Shown here one piece after another: positions 17,615-26,922 of a stretch of 64,000 nt of DNA. Source of the stretch: Bifidobacterium sp. (GTDB lineage Bacteria; Actinomycetota; Actinomycetes; Actinomycetales; Bifidobacteriaceae); contig JAGGHK010000005.1 in the NCBI GenBank assembly GCA_024104275.1, positions 1 through 64,000 on the forward strand. The letters are read 5' to 3'. The translations under genes and the position numbers were made by a program. Each line of letters starts with the position of its first letter. Position 1 is the first letter of the stretch. The notes beneath the pieces are model-generated. The model searched no databases. It was not told the DNA's origin and was given only the letters and a program-made list of their open reading frames with translations.

Positions 17615-18445
17615 ATGACAGACAATTCGAATTCCGACGAATCCACGGCCAACGCGACTTGGAGCCGCATGCTGCAGGGCAACGCCCGTTTTGCTTCCGG
17701 GCAGGCGGAGCATCCTTGGCAGGACAAGGAGACGCGGGAATCGCTGATCGACGGACAGCAGCCGGACGCGGCCGTGCTTTCCTGCTCGGATTCACGCGTG
17801 CCCCCGGAAATCATCTTCGATCAGGGCTTGGGCGACATGTTCACCGTGCGCACTGCCGGACAAACGCTGGACGACGCCGTCATCGCCTCTTTGGAATACG
17901 CCGTGACGCATCTGGGTGTGAGTGTTTTGGTCGCGCTCGGGCACGAACATTGCGGGGCCGTGGCGAGCGCCGTCGCGGAACTTGATGCCCTCGCTTCCGG
18001 TGCCGGCATCGACCTGGGTGCGGCCTTCGCTGCGGAAGTCACCGATTCCGAAATGATCGACCCCGCCGCGGATACTAACGATGGCAGCGATACCGGCACA
18101 GGTTCCGGTTCAAGTTCCACCGATTCGAACGAACCTGAACTTGGCAATCCAGCTTCAGCCGCGCGCACCGGCATGGATGCCGACGACGTGTTCGACAAGA
18201 TGGAGGAGCTGGTCGCGGCTTCGGAATCCGTGTTGGTGCGCTCGGTCGGCACTTCCGTATTGGCCGCGCAGGAAGCCGCGTTGAGCGACACCGACGATTT
18301 CGAACGCGTCCATATCGCCCGCACCATCGAAGCACTGGCGAACCGCTCCACCGTCATCCAGGAAGCGCTGGCGGCACAACGTCTTTCGATCGTCGGCGCC
18401 CGCTACCAGCTAACGACCGGCAAAGTCGAGGTGCTCTCGTTCTAG
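17615..18445 (+). CDS. Beta-class carbonic anhydrase with an acidic insertion
   Basis: Predicted to interconvert CO2 and bicarbonate in the cytoplasm, which would supply bicarbonate to PEP carboxylase. The zinc site of the beta class is present: C-S-D-S-R-V near residue 60 and H-E-H-C-G-A near 112-117. Between this site and the C-terminal helices is an insertion of about 45 residues rich in Asp, Ser, Gly and Thr (around 140-185), unusual for the family and probably a surface loop. The ATG at 17615 is preceded by GGAAGGA. Its stop codon shares the palindrome CTAG with the stop of the convergent LRR gene, leaving no intergenic space. Confidence 0.88.
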   Translation: MTDNSNSDESTANATWSRMLQGNARFASGQAEHPWQDKETRESLIDGQQPDAAVLSCSDSRVPPEIIFDQGLGDMFTVRTAGQTLDDAVIASLEYAVTHLGVSVLVALGHEHCGAVASAVAELDALASGAGIDLGAAFAAEVTDSEMIDPAADTNDGSDTGTGSGSSSTDSNEPELGNPASAARTGMDADDVFDKMEELVAASESVLVRSVGTSVLAAQEAALSDTDDFERVHIARTIEALANRSTVIQEALAAQRLSIVGARYQLTTGKVEVLSF

Positions 18446-21088
18446 AACAGCACAACAAACCGGCCTACGGGACCAGCGGCGCGTCTTCTCAATAGCCCAC
18501 TGGCCAAAGCCGCGCAAAGCACAATAACAACAAGCCCTCCGCGCCACCAATCATCTCGATACGAAGCACCGGTAAACGGCAACGCAGACGCCAGCTCCTG
18601 CCACTTGGCCTTCAGCGTCACGTCCTTGGTCACCGCGGTGTTGGCGAAATCGAAGGCATCGCCCTCGTGGCACACTCCTGCAACGTCGGCGGCGCAGGTC
18701 CAGCCCATGAAACGATAGCCGTCGCGCGAAGGCTCAGAAGTCGGGGCGGTCGCCTCGTAACCGCTATACACTTGCGCTGACGACGGCTGACTAGAAGGCA
18801 ACGCGCCCCCGTCAGGATCGAAGGTGACCGTGTGCTTCGCAACCGTGTAGGGCTCGGTGATGGTGCCCGAAAAGAGACCGATGGTGTTGGGTAATTCTGC
18901 ATTCTTGGAGAACTCCTGGGTCAAGTCTTTCGGCGAATCGTCATTGTTGTACTCCATCGGGCCGGGCCACGTCAGCTGTTGGTGGTCGGCATCAAATCGA
19001 CCGCCGGGGGTGGTGGATCCGGTGGATACTGAATCGACGGCCACGCCGTCAACCGAACTACCGGTCTTTTTCAGGCTCACCGCCGCGGGCATCGACACCC
19101 CGGGATCGGCAATCTGTTCCGACAAGGTCACCTTCTGGCCGTCGGCGCAGAAGCTGGAAGTTCCGACATCACAACTGGTCGGCGTACCCCAATTCAGCCC
19201 CGTCAACCCGCTCAGCGACGAGATATCGCGGATATGGTTGTTGCCGATATAAAGCGTATTCAGACCTGTCAATCCGGCCAATGGCGACACGTCCGAAATT
19301 TCGTTCTTATGCAGCCACAGTTTCTGGAGAGTGGTCACATCGTGCAAAGAACTGATGTCGCTGACCTTATTGGAAGATAAGCCGAGGATGCCGAGCCACT
19401 GAAAATTCGCCTGTTTGATGACACTGATATCTTCAATCGTGTAATTGTTGTCTAAATCCAGCTCATACAGCCCATGTATCGAAGCCAGCGAATCGATGCG
19501 TTGGATCCGATTGTCCTTGAGCTTCAACGTACTCAACGTGGTGAGACACCCCAAGGGCGAGATATCAGTGAGCTTGTTGTTGTTGTTCAGAGACAGCGTT
19601 TTAATCCCGGTCAATCCGACAGAGTTTGAAATCAGAGTTGAGAGATCGGGCTTTATGGTGCCGCTCGCATTCGCATTGTTGTCCAGATTCAGGTTCACCA
19701 AATTCGACAACCAGGAAAGACCGCTCAGATTGGAAATGTTGTTGTCGGTCAGATATAGGGTCGACAAATTCGTTAATCCGGAAAGAGTGCTGACGTCGGT
19801 TATCCCGTCACCGTTCGCAAAAAGATTATTCAGCCACACCAGATATTTCAGCTGGTGCAAATCGCGGCTATGTTCATTAAGAGTATGACCGCTGACGTTG
19901 CTGATGTGCAATTGCCCCAGACCCGTGAGCGTCTGCAAGCCATCCAGCTCGCTGATGTTCATCGGAGTATCTTCCGTCACGTTTTCTGAATTATAATTCA
20001 GGCTTCCGAAGCTTAATGCGGCACTCTGCGCCCACACATCCGTGACGTGATGGACTATGGTCGCCGGCTCCGCACCACCCACCAGCGGCGGGGGCGAATC
20101 GACCACTTTCTGCGCCAACGTTGGGTCAGGGAAGCAGGTGGCAACCGTATCGATACCCATGATGCACTTGTGCCCGGCCGCAGTGTCTTCATAACCCCAC
20201 AACGTCCACACCGTCTCGTTGGCAGTGATTGGCGCCGCCACATCGAACCAAGCCATCTTGCCTTCGCCGTTGCCAATAGTATCTGTCTGCACACCCCAAC
20301 CCATGAACTTAATGCCCGGATTATAGGAGGCCGGCGGCAAAGGTATCGAAGACGAAAGCAACGTACCGCCAGGGGTCACCGTCACCGTCGCCAAAGCCGG
20401 TACTTCGGCAGCAATTCCAGCAGCATTCATCTGCGTCTTGAACGTCACCGTATAAGAGGTTGGGGTCTCTCCACCCCTCGCCCATACGGCATACATCGTT
20501 TGCCGGGTTGGCGGCATCGTCACAGTAGTCACTACATGAGTCTTGGCGTCTGAAAGCGTATCGAACGGAGCCAGTTTCGTCGGCGACCAACCCACGAATT
20601 CCATACCGTCACGAGTCGGTACGATGCCCTGGCAATCGCCTGTTGCGCCGGTCGGCAAGGTGACCGTTTCACCGGAAGCATGCTGGGAGGTGCAAGCCAC
20701 AGCTCCATATCCGGTATCTGCTTTGGCCGACGGCGTCCCTGTGCCGCCGTTCGCATCGTATGTCAGTGGATAAGTAGAATTGAAGCTGGCATTATCGACC
20801 ATATGATTGGTCAGACCCACACCGCTGGAATGGGCACGATTCCCTGCCTGCGGCGCCAAAGACCTGAGATGTCGTGCGTTTTTTTACCAAGGAATCGTTG
20901 GAAGCACTGGAAGTATCTTTGCCTTTCTGCGATGCCGAAACGGATGACGTTTCCTTCGCGGCCACGCTAACCGTATAACCGCCTAAGCCAGGCTCTTGCT
21001 GAATGACGAAAGCAACCGCACCAAGGCATAAAGCCAGCAACGTCAAACCCATGGCAATCCACAGCCATTTACGCATCCACGTCCGCAC
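18442..21088 (-). pseudogene. LRR/InlB-like sortase-anchored surface protein, frame broken near the N-terminus
   Basis: The main frame (to 20859) carries two Listeria-Bacteroides (InlB B-type) repeats near the N-terminus, about nine internalin-like leucine-rich repeats (N-L-S-T-L-Y-L-T-D-N-N-I-S-N-L), a further InlB-type repeat, and a C-terminal L-P-F-T-G-A motif with hydrophobic segment and R-R-R tail, a sortase signal. The signal peptide (M-R-K-W-L-W-I-A-M-G-L) is encoded in another frame starting at GTG 21088, behind GGGGGG. The frames separate at a run of seven A on the coding strand (20879-20885 as T). Six A would restore one 880-residue product. This is either a disrupted gene, slipped-strand phase variation, or a sequencing indel. 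Confidence 0.8.
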
Positions 21089-21418
21089 AATATCCCCCCT
21101 TACGGCGGCTTCGGCACATCGCGCCCTCAACACGTCGTTCGAACGCGCAATTCATTCACGATGCCGGTAATTGCTGAAATCACGATATTGATCAAATCGT
21201 TCTCAGCAAACAATCCCCCAATGCCAAATTATTGTATTATATGCCGACGCAATATTCAACAATACTGTTGCAAACAATGAAAAAATACGCCATAAAATCC
21301 GCAAAACCCAGCAAATAAAGCATTACATTAACACCTTAAACAATTTACTCTGAGCACAATTCCATCACGCCACCACCCAAGAAAACATTTTGCCCCGCCG
21401 GTCTTCTAGACTGGAGGC
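21089..21418. other. Intergenic region between the LRR gene and the CNNM gene
   Basis: About 330 AT-rich bases between divergent genes. It must hold both promoters. I see no gene, tandem repeat or convincing operator. The CNNM gene's ATG has GGAGG only one base upstream, so its initiation may depend on another signal or be leaderless. Confidence 0.35.
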
Positions 21419-22771
21419 ATGTCTTTGGCCCTGGATATCGTCTTCGTTTTCGTCTTCCTGATCATCGGCGGCGTCTTTTCGTGCACCGAACTCGCGCTGG
21501 TGAGCCTGCGCGGCTCGCAGCTCGACGAGATGGAGCAGGAGGATGCGCGCGGGCAGAAAGTCGCTCGCATTGCACGGGATCCGAACACCTTCCTCTCCAC
21601 CGTGCAGATCGGCGTAACGCTTTCGGGTTTCTTCTCGGCATCGTTCGGCGAATCCGCCATCGCGCCTTGGGTCGAGCCGGTGGTCGAGAGCTGGGGGATT
21701 CCGCACCATATCGCCTCTCCTGGCACCACCATCGTGCTGACGCTGATTATTTCGTTCTGCGACATCGTCATCGCCGAAATGGTGCCGAAGCGCATCGCCA
21801 TGCAGCGCACCGAGCAGATTGCTCGCGCCGCAGTGCCCGCCATCGATATCTTTGCTAAAATCTGCCGGCCGATCATCTGGGCCATCGGCAAATGCACCAA
21901 CGGACTCGTGCGGCTTCTGGGCTTCGACCCAAGCCAGACCGAAACCGAGGTCAGCGACAAGGAGCTGCGTGTGTTGGTCAACTCCAACACGAACCTCAGC
22001 AAGGACGAACGCACCATCTTGGACGACGTGTTCGACGCCTCGGAAACCATTGTGGCGGAAGTGATGCGGCCGCGTGCCGACGTCGTGTTTTTGGAAGGCT
22101 CACAGCCTATTGAGGAGGCCGCGAAATACGTACGCGAGATGCCGTATTCCCGCTATCCCGTCACCGGCAAGGACTTTGACGACGTGCTCGGCTTCGTCCA
22201 CGTCCGTGATTTGCTCGACGTACGCGACCCGAACGCCAAAACCGTCGCCGACGTGACCCGTGACGGCATTTCGCTGCCCGGCACGTCGAAGATTTTGCCG
22301 AGCCTTGCGCTGCTGCGCAAACGCGGGATTCACCTGGCCGTAGTCATCGACGAATACGGCGGGACCGATGGCATTGTCACTCTTGAGGACATGACGGAAG
22401 AGCTGGTCGGCGACATCCGCGACGAATACGATCTGCCGGAAGAAAACAACGGCAGCGGCGCGGCAAACGGCGTTGGCGACGACCGCAATGGCGAATCCGC
22501 ATTCGTCGACGGCGTGGCCACGGTCGATGGCGGCATGACCATCGAGGACTTCGCCGATCTCACCGGCATAGAGCTGGAAGACGGCCCCTACGAGACGGTC
22601 GCCGGCTACTTCCTCGCACACACCGGCCGCATGGGCGAGGTCGGCGAAACCCTCCACTCCGACGACGGCTACGACATGGTGGTAACCAAGGTCGACGGCC
22701 GCCGCATCGAAACCATCGAGGTCCGCAAAAGCGGGCTGGATGATACGGACGCGGCTGAAGAGAGCAAATAG
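21419..22771 (+). CDS. CNNM-domain / CBS-pair membrane protein (hemolysin C / CorC family)
   Basis: A 450-residue membrane protein in the usual order. An N-terminal CNNM (DUF21) domain with three to four hydrophobic segments spans about 1-170 and includes L-S-T-V-Q-I-G-V-T-L and E-M-V-P-K-R-I-A. A tandem CBS pair follows at about 200-330 (V-M-R-P-R-A-D, then Y-G-G-T-D-G-I-V-T-L-E-D). A C-terminal CorC_HlyC domain covers 365-440 and ends in a charged tail. Family members are linked to magnesium or other divalent-cation transport; the substrate here is unknown. The gene stands alone. Confidence 0.9.
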   Translation: MSLALDIVFVFVFLIIGGVFSCTELALVSLRGSQLDEMEQEDARGQKVARIARDPNTFLSTVQIGVTLSGFFSASFGESAIAPWVEPVVESWGIPHHIASPGTTIVLTLIISFCDIVIAEMVPKRIAMQRTEQIARAAVPAIDIFAKICRPIIWAIGKCTNGLVRLLGFDPSQTETEVSDKELRVLVNSNTNLSKDERTILDDVFDASETIVAEVMRPRADVVFLEGSQPIEEAAKYVREMPYSRYPVTGKDFDDVLGFVHVRDLLDVRDPNAKTVADVTRDGISLPGTSKILPSLALLRKRGIHLAVVIDEYGGTDGIVTLEDMTEELVGDIRDEYDLPEENNGSGAANGVGDDRNGESAFVDGVATVDGGMTIEDFADLTGIELEDGPYETVAGYFLAHTGRMGEVGETLHSDDGYDMVVTKVDGRRIETIEVRKSGLDDTDAAEESK

Positions 22772-22810
22772 CCTGATACCGAGCACCGATTGCACATGTC
22801 AACGATACTC

Positions 22811-22960
22811 ATCGGCCCAAAAATGGCGCAACCACAATTTTGCGACACAAATAAGCCACTGAAAGCCAGTCAACGACCCGTTTGCGGAACTCAAATATCC
22901 CGCCATTTTTAAGCCACTAACGAGCGCTCGGTGGCCTATTTATGGCGCAACCAGGAGTAG
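22811..22960. repeat. Alternating intergenic repeat, locus III
   Basis: Units of the same family as loci I, II and IV: ATCGGCCCAAAAATGGCGCA from 22811, a degenerate inverse ending AATAAGCCACT at 22860, CCCGCCATTTTTAAGCCACT at 22899-22918 and GGTGGCCTATTTATGGCGCA from 22930. A weak unit follows near 22958. Orientation alternates at about 30 bp. Confidence 0.7.
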
Positions 22961-22990
22961 CGGCCTGCGCATTCGCAATAGCCCATTGTC

Positions 22991-23028
22991 TTTTTCTGCC
23001 TCATTTCTATGAAAAGTGAGGCAGAAAA
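22991..23028. terminator. Terminator-like hairpin between convergent genes
   Basis: TTTTTCTGCCTCA (22991-23003) pairs with TGAGGCAGAAAA (23017-23028). It lies between the CNNM gene and the convergent ATPase D and has T or A runs on both sides. A further TGAGGCAG copy at 23036 makes the right side slightly repetitive. Confidence 0.6.
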
Positions 23029-23068
23029 CCCAAAATGAGGCAGTAAATGGTGCAGAAAACTCTCTTAT

Positions 23069-24373
23069 TTACGGCCGCAACGTCGCCAAAGGCACTACGC
23101 GAACACCATCTGGGCGCGTATAGGCGCGGTTGAAGGTGCCTACGATGACGCACTTGCAACGCGGGGGTTCCTGACCGCCGGCGACCATTTTCGCTTCGAC
23201 GGCATTCAGCGAGGCAGCGGCCGCGTCAATCTTGTCGGCGCTCAGCTTCACCTCGAACGCGCCCCAACCGCCATCTGGCAATTCGACAATCTCGTCGCAT
23301 TCAAGGTCGGAATTGTCGATATAGTGCATGACGCGAGCGCCGAAACTTGACGCGTACACATCCAAATCGTGGTAGGTAAGTGACTCAAATAGCAGTCCAA
23401 GCGTTTTGAAATCCAGCTTGAGGCTTTGAGGCGTCGCTCCGAGAGCTGCAGCCGCCAACGAAGGATCAGTCAAATGAATCTTAGCGGATCTCCGCAAACG
23501 AACCGGTGAACGTAACGCCGGAGCCCAAGCAGGCTGCTCATCCACAAGATAAAGCCGACGCAAAATTCCGTAATAGCGTTCAAGCGTCCTATATGAGGTC
23601 TCAACGCTGGCCTTTTCCGACGGACGATACGTTTCATCAGTGTCCTGAATCAGCGTTACCTTACGCACCGGTGACGCGACACTTCGTGCAATCGCGTTGA
23701 GCAACGCACGCATACGATCAGGGTCGAACCGCTCGTCTGCGAATTCATCATCTTCATCCGGAAGATTACAGACCTGATTAATGTATTCTTTCGGCGTGAG
23801 CACCGCCTTGTCAAAGGAATCATGAATCGTCCCCGGCCAACCCCCACGGCATATCAAATCGACGAGATCATTGAGATTCGCTCCCTGGACCGCCATGCCA
23901 GAAGCCCTATCACCGTTCATCAACCCTTGCAACGAGACCGTTGCTGACGAAACACCCATTTCAAAAAGCGTCATCGTGCGCATTTTAAGCCGCGCAATAC
24001 GGCCAACACCACTATGCAACACCTTCTTCTTCGGGCCAGCCGAACCACACAACAGGAATTTTCCACGCGCCCCGGTTTCATCAACATCACGGCGCACAGC
24101 ATCCCAGATTCCCGGAACGACCTGCCATTCATCCAATAAAATGGGAGGCGTTCCATCGAACAACTGGTATGGATCCAAACGAGCCAAGGAACGAATAGCG
24201 TAATCTTCTGACGGATCAGAAACCTCTACGCTCGTTCTCGCCTGGCTAAGGCAGGTCGTGGTCTTCCCACACCATTTTGGCCCTTCCACTGACACTGCCC
24301 CGAAGGCCTGAAGATATTGATTCAATTGCCGGTCAATGACTCGATCAAGATATCTAGTCGCATCAAAGCGCAT
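23069..24373 (-). CDS. AAA+ ATPase with DUF4143 nuclease-like domain (paralogue D)
   Basis: A 434-residue COG1373 ATPase most like paralogue A. It shares Walker A GPKWCGKT at 31-38 and Walker B I-L-L-D-E-W-Q at 78-84. The C-terminal nuclease-like core has L-F-E-S, E-C-D-E-I-V and F-E-V-K-L-S. A helical, wHTH-like middle lies at about 235-285. I chose the ATG at 24373 because GGAGG lies six bases upstream; a TTG four codons earlier is inside that ribosome binding site. It is divergent from the PadR-fusion gene, and its 23-bp-phased array lies between them, so the array could affect both genes. Confidence 0.85.
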   Translation of the reverse strand: MRFDATRYLDRVIDRQLNQYLQAFGAVSVEGPKWCGKTTTCLSQARTSVEVSDPSEDYAIRSLARLDPYQLFDGTPPILLDEWQVVPGIWDAVRRDVDETGARGKFLLCGSAGPKKKVLHSGVGRIARLKMRTMTLFEMGVSSATVSLQGLMNGDRASGMAVQGANLNDLVDLICRGGWPGTIHDSFDKAVLTPKEYINQVCNLPDEDDEFADERFDPDRMRALLNAIARSVASPVRKVTLIQDTDETYRPSEKASVETSYRTLERYYGILRRLYLVDEQPAWAPALRSPVRLRRSAKIHLTDPSLAAAALGATPQSLKLDFKTLGLLFESLTYHDLDVYASSFGARVMHYIDNSDLECDEIVELPDGGWGAFEVKLSADKIDAAAASLNAVEAKMVAGGQEPPRCKCVIVGTFNRAYTRPDGVRVVPLATLRP

Positions 24374-24436
24374 CGAACCCTCCAAGGCCTTTCTTCGTTA
24401 TTATCACAATGAATTCTATACTTTATGTTCAAAAAA

Positions 24437-24582
24437 GCAAATGGTTGACTACCAAGTTTGCAAATGCTCGATGCACAAAAAAGCAAATATCTGACGTCAA
24501 AGTTTGCAAATGCTCGATGCACAAAAAAGCAAATGCAAAACTACCAATTTTACAAATCGGCACTGCCGTTTTGACAGCAAAT
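24437..24582 (-). repeat. Iteron array D: GCAAAT at exact 23-bp spacing, with a 46-bp super-repeat
   Basis: GCAAAT occurs at 24437, 24460, 24483, 24506 and 24529, each 23 bp apart. A variant (ACAAAT) follows at 24552 and GCAAAT again at 24577. Alternate copies sit in AAAAAAGCAAAT and GTTTGCAAATGCTCG contexts, giving a 46-bp composite repeat. The right end merges with the promoter of the divergent PadR-type gene. Confidence 0.85.
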
Positions 24583-24617
24583 TAGTAGAGCGATACCATT
24601 TACTCTCAGCAAGAGTA
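24571..24617 (+). promoter_or_regulatory. Promoter and operator of the PadR-DUF4097 gene
   Basis: TTGACA (24571-24576), 17 bases, then TACCAT (24594-24599) form a good sigma-70-type promoter. Immediately downstream, TACTCTCAGCAAGAGTA (24601-24617) is an inverted repeat over the expected transcription start. PadR proteins typically bind such palindromes, so self-repression is likely. Confidence 0.65.
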
Positions 24618-24642
24618 CTAATAGTTAGAGTAGAGGTGCATC

Positions 24643-25899
24643 ATGTCGCTGCCTTCCATTGAACTCATGACGCTCGGCGCGTTGAAAGACCATCCAATGA
24701 GCGCTTATGACATCAACAAATTCCTCGCTTCACGCGGCGTCAGCAACTGGGTCCAAGTCAGCGAGCAATCCGTCTATCGAATTGCGATCAAACTTTGCAA
24801 CGACGGCTATACCTCAATTGATACAGAGGATTCTGCGAATCCTAAGGCTTCCTCGCAAAAACGCGTCTACTCCATCACATCAAAAGGCGTGCAGCATTTC
24901 GACGAGCTTATGAACGAAATTGCCTCAGCGCCACCGCATATCACCTTCGACTTCGTGGCGATGGTCGCGAACCTTTATCAGACCGACGAAACGACCGGCC
25001 GCCGTTTGCTCACGACGCTCGAAACCAACCACCGCAGTGTGGCCGAATGGCTGCGCAACTCAGTCGCCGATCTGCCGTTCAGCGAGGCGAGTGAGACCGT
25101 GCTACTTTGCGCCGACACATATGCCCTCATCGCCCGTCGGGCGCATCATTTCCAAGAGAATTTCTATAATGACTCGGTATCTACCGATACCGACGAGCCC
25201 AACAACGACAACGACAACGACACGCAAAATAGTCCAACTGTCATTGTGAAGAACCAGCGGTTTACCGGCTCACTGCCGATTACGAAACTTGATTTCCATT
25301 TACATTCGATGGCCGGCCGCATCACCACCCAGCCAAGCGAATCCGGCGCGTTCGAAATCAAATTCCACCATTGCAAAGCTTCCGATTTCCAGATTGCCAA
25401 CACGGCCGGCACGCTGCACATCGCCAATACCGGCACGCCTTGGAATCACATGTCACTGACGGACATCTTCAACCCTGCCCAATGGAACGCATACGTCGAG
25501 GTGATTATTCCGACTTCGCAACCATTGGCGCAAACCACTGCCGTCATCGAAAGCGCCGGTTTCGTCATCGCGGGGCTGGACAGCCGAAACTTCGACCTTA
25601 ACCTGCACAGCAGCTCCGCCAAAATCAACGACATTTCGGTTGATGCCGCCTCTTTGACAACCCACGGCGGAAGCATGAAATGGTACGGAACCGTGCACAA
25701 TATTCTCAATATGGATTCCCACAGCAGCAGCGCACGCATATCCGGTTTACCGCGGAATTTCGGTTACCGTGCGGAAATCCACAGCAGCAGCCTGACGGTC
25801 GGCGATCAACCGATTATCGCCAGCAGACATTCCGCCAGCCGATCCGGAACGCCGATGGTGGACCTCAATCTGCATTCCAGCAGCATTGCACTTGATTGA
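24643..25899 (+). CDS. PadR-type regulator fused to a DUF4097-like beta-repeat domain
   Basis: Residues 1-85 form a PadR winged helix (L-M-T-L-G-A-L-K-D-H-P-M-S-A-Y-D-I) and 85-175 the usual helical dimerisation part. A short Asn/Asp-rich linker leads to residues ~205-418. These show short beta-like repeats rich in His-Ser-Ser-Ser (L-N-L-H-S-S-S-A-K-I, D-S-H-S-S-S-A-R-I, E-I-H-S-S-S-L-T-V), as in DUF4097 / putative-adhesin beta-solenoids. Neither a membrane segment nor a signal peptide is visible, so the protein should be cytosolic. DUF4097 is usually found alone or in membrane operons; the fusion could make the solenoid a sensor. The ligand is unknown. Confidence 0.75.
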   Translation: MSLPSIELMTLGALKDHPMSAYDINKFLASRGVSNWVQVSEQSVYRIAIKLCNDGYTSIDTEDSANPKASSQKRVYSITSKGVQHFDELMNEIASAPPHITFDFVAMVANLYQTDETTGRRLLTTLETNHRSVAEWLRNSVADLPFSEASETVLLCADTYALIARRAHHFQENFYNDSVSTDTDEPNNDNDNDTQNSPTVIVKNQRFTGSLPITKLDFHLHSMAGRITTQPSESGAFEIKFHHCKASDFQIANTAGTLHIANTGTPWNHMSLTDIFNPAQWNAYVEVIIPTSQPLAQTTAVIESAGFVIAGLDSRNFDLNLHSSSAKINDISVDAASLTTHGGSMKWYGTVHNILNMDSHSSSARISGLPRNFGYRAEIHSSSLTVGDQPIIASRHSASRSGTPMVDLNLHSSSIALD

Positions 25900-26209
25900 C
25901 ACTTGGAAATACGGAACGGCGCCGCAAGGCACGTGAACTCCGTTTAGCGCAACCGAAAACCGGAGAACGCAGCACAAATCTGGGCATTGTCAGGCGTTTT
26001 GTACTACATACTTGCAGATGACGTGGCGAACCCTTCAATACACGCAAACTTTGACCGCAAGCGCCGGCAATAATCCTGTATTAATACCTCAAAAACCGCG
26101 ATATTTCAAGGATTTAAGCGCGATTGGGCTAAAGACGAACCGCTGAGACGCACACCACAAATCATTAGAATAGTAATTAGCAATTTTTCACAAAAGGAAG
26201 GAAACCACT
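25900..26209. other. Intergenic region upstream of dps
   Basis: About 310 bases. Only the dps ribosome binding site (AAAGGAAGGAAA, ending five bases before the ATG) is clear. I see no gene or repeat. Confidence 0.35.
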
Positions 26210-26707
26210 ATGGCAAATGAATTTTTGAGCCCCGGCATTGATCAGGCAGCGTCCGATAAGGTCGTTTCGATTCTGCAGAACCGTTTGGCGCAGGAGGAAG
26301 AGGCCTCGCTGATTCTGAAGCATGCGCACTGGAACGTCGCGGGCCCGAGCTTCATCAGCGTGCACGAAATGATCGACCCTGAGGTCGACGCCGTGCGCAA
26401 CATGGCCGACGAGACCGCAGAGCGCATCGCCACCCTCGGCGGCAGCGCGGAAGGCACCCCGGAGTCCATCATCAGCAACCGCACCTGGAGCGAGTTCAAG
26501 CTCATGGGCCGCCAGAACACCCAGGATTACCTGAAGGCTCTGGTCGACTACTACGCCGACTTCATCGTCGCCGAGCGCAAGGCCTACGAAGAGCTCGATC
26601 CGATCGACGTCATCAGCTCCAACATCATGCAGGACCACGTGCAGGAACTCGAGCACTTCAACTGGTTCATGAACAGCCACCTGATCGAAGAGCAGGCCCA
26701 CGCCTGA
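26210..26707 (+). CDS. dps: Dps-family ferritin-like protein
   Basis: A 165-residue DNA-protection ferritin of normal length. The family ferroxidase signature is present: K-H-A-H-W-N-V-A-G near 38-46, then H-E-M-I-D near 52-56. It should form a dodecamer that oxidises and stores ferrous iron, limiting Fenton chemistry. This fits the AhpC/AhpF pair and the feo genes elsewhere in the window. It is monocistronic, with a strong ribosome binding site and its own terminator. Codon use is GC-rich, suggesting high expression. Confidence 0.92.
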   Translation: MANEFLSPGIDQAASDKVVSILQNRLAQEEEASLILKHAHWNVAGPSFISVHEMIDPEVDAVRNMADETAERIATLGGSAEGTPESIISNRTWSEFKLMGRQNTQDYLKALVDYYADFIVAERKAYEELDPIDVISSNIMQDHVQELEHFNWFMNSHLIEEQAHA

Positions 26708-26780
26708 GCTCTAGGGCTGTCCGCAGCCGTTCGGTTTGAGGCAAATTGATTCGTAAGTTTACCGAAAACCACTGATTATC

Positions 26781-26820
26781 AATGCCTTACCATTCACTCT
26801 CATCCGAATGGCAAGGCATT
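26781..26820. terminator. Terminator after dps
   Basis: AATGCCTTACCATTC (26781-26795) pairs, with one mismatch, with GAATGGCAAGGCATT (26806-26820) and is followed by TT. It lies between dps and the convergent SDR gene. Confidence 0.75.
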
Positions 26821-26922
26821 TTGCGTTGTATAGCGCAACAAGCGCGAAGCATCTGCCTTCACCCGGCGAATATGGATAAGGGCAGATGCGGTATATACGA
26901 ATTTACGAAGTTTCGCGCAAAC

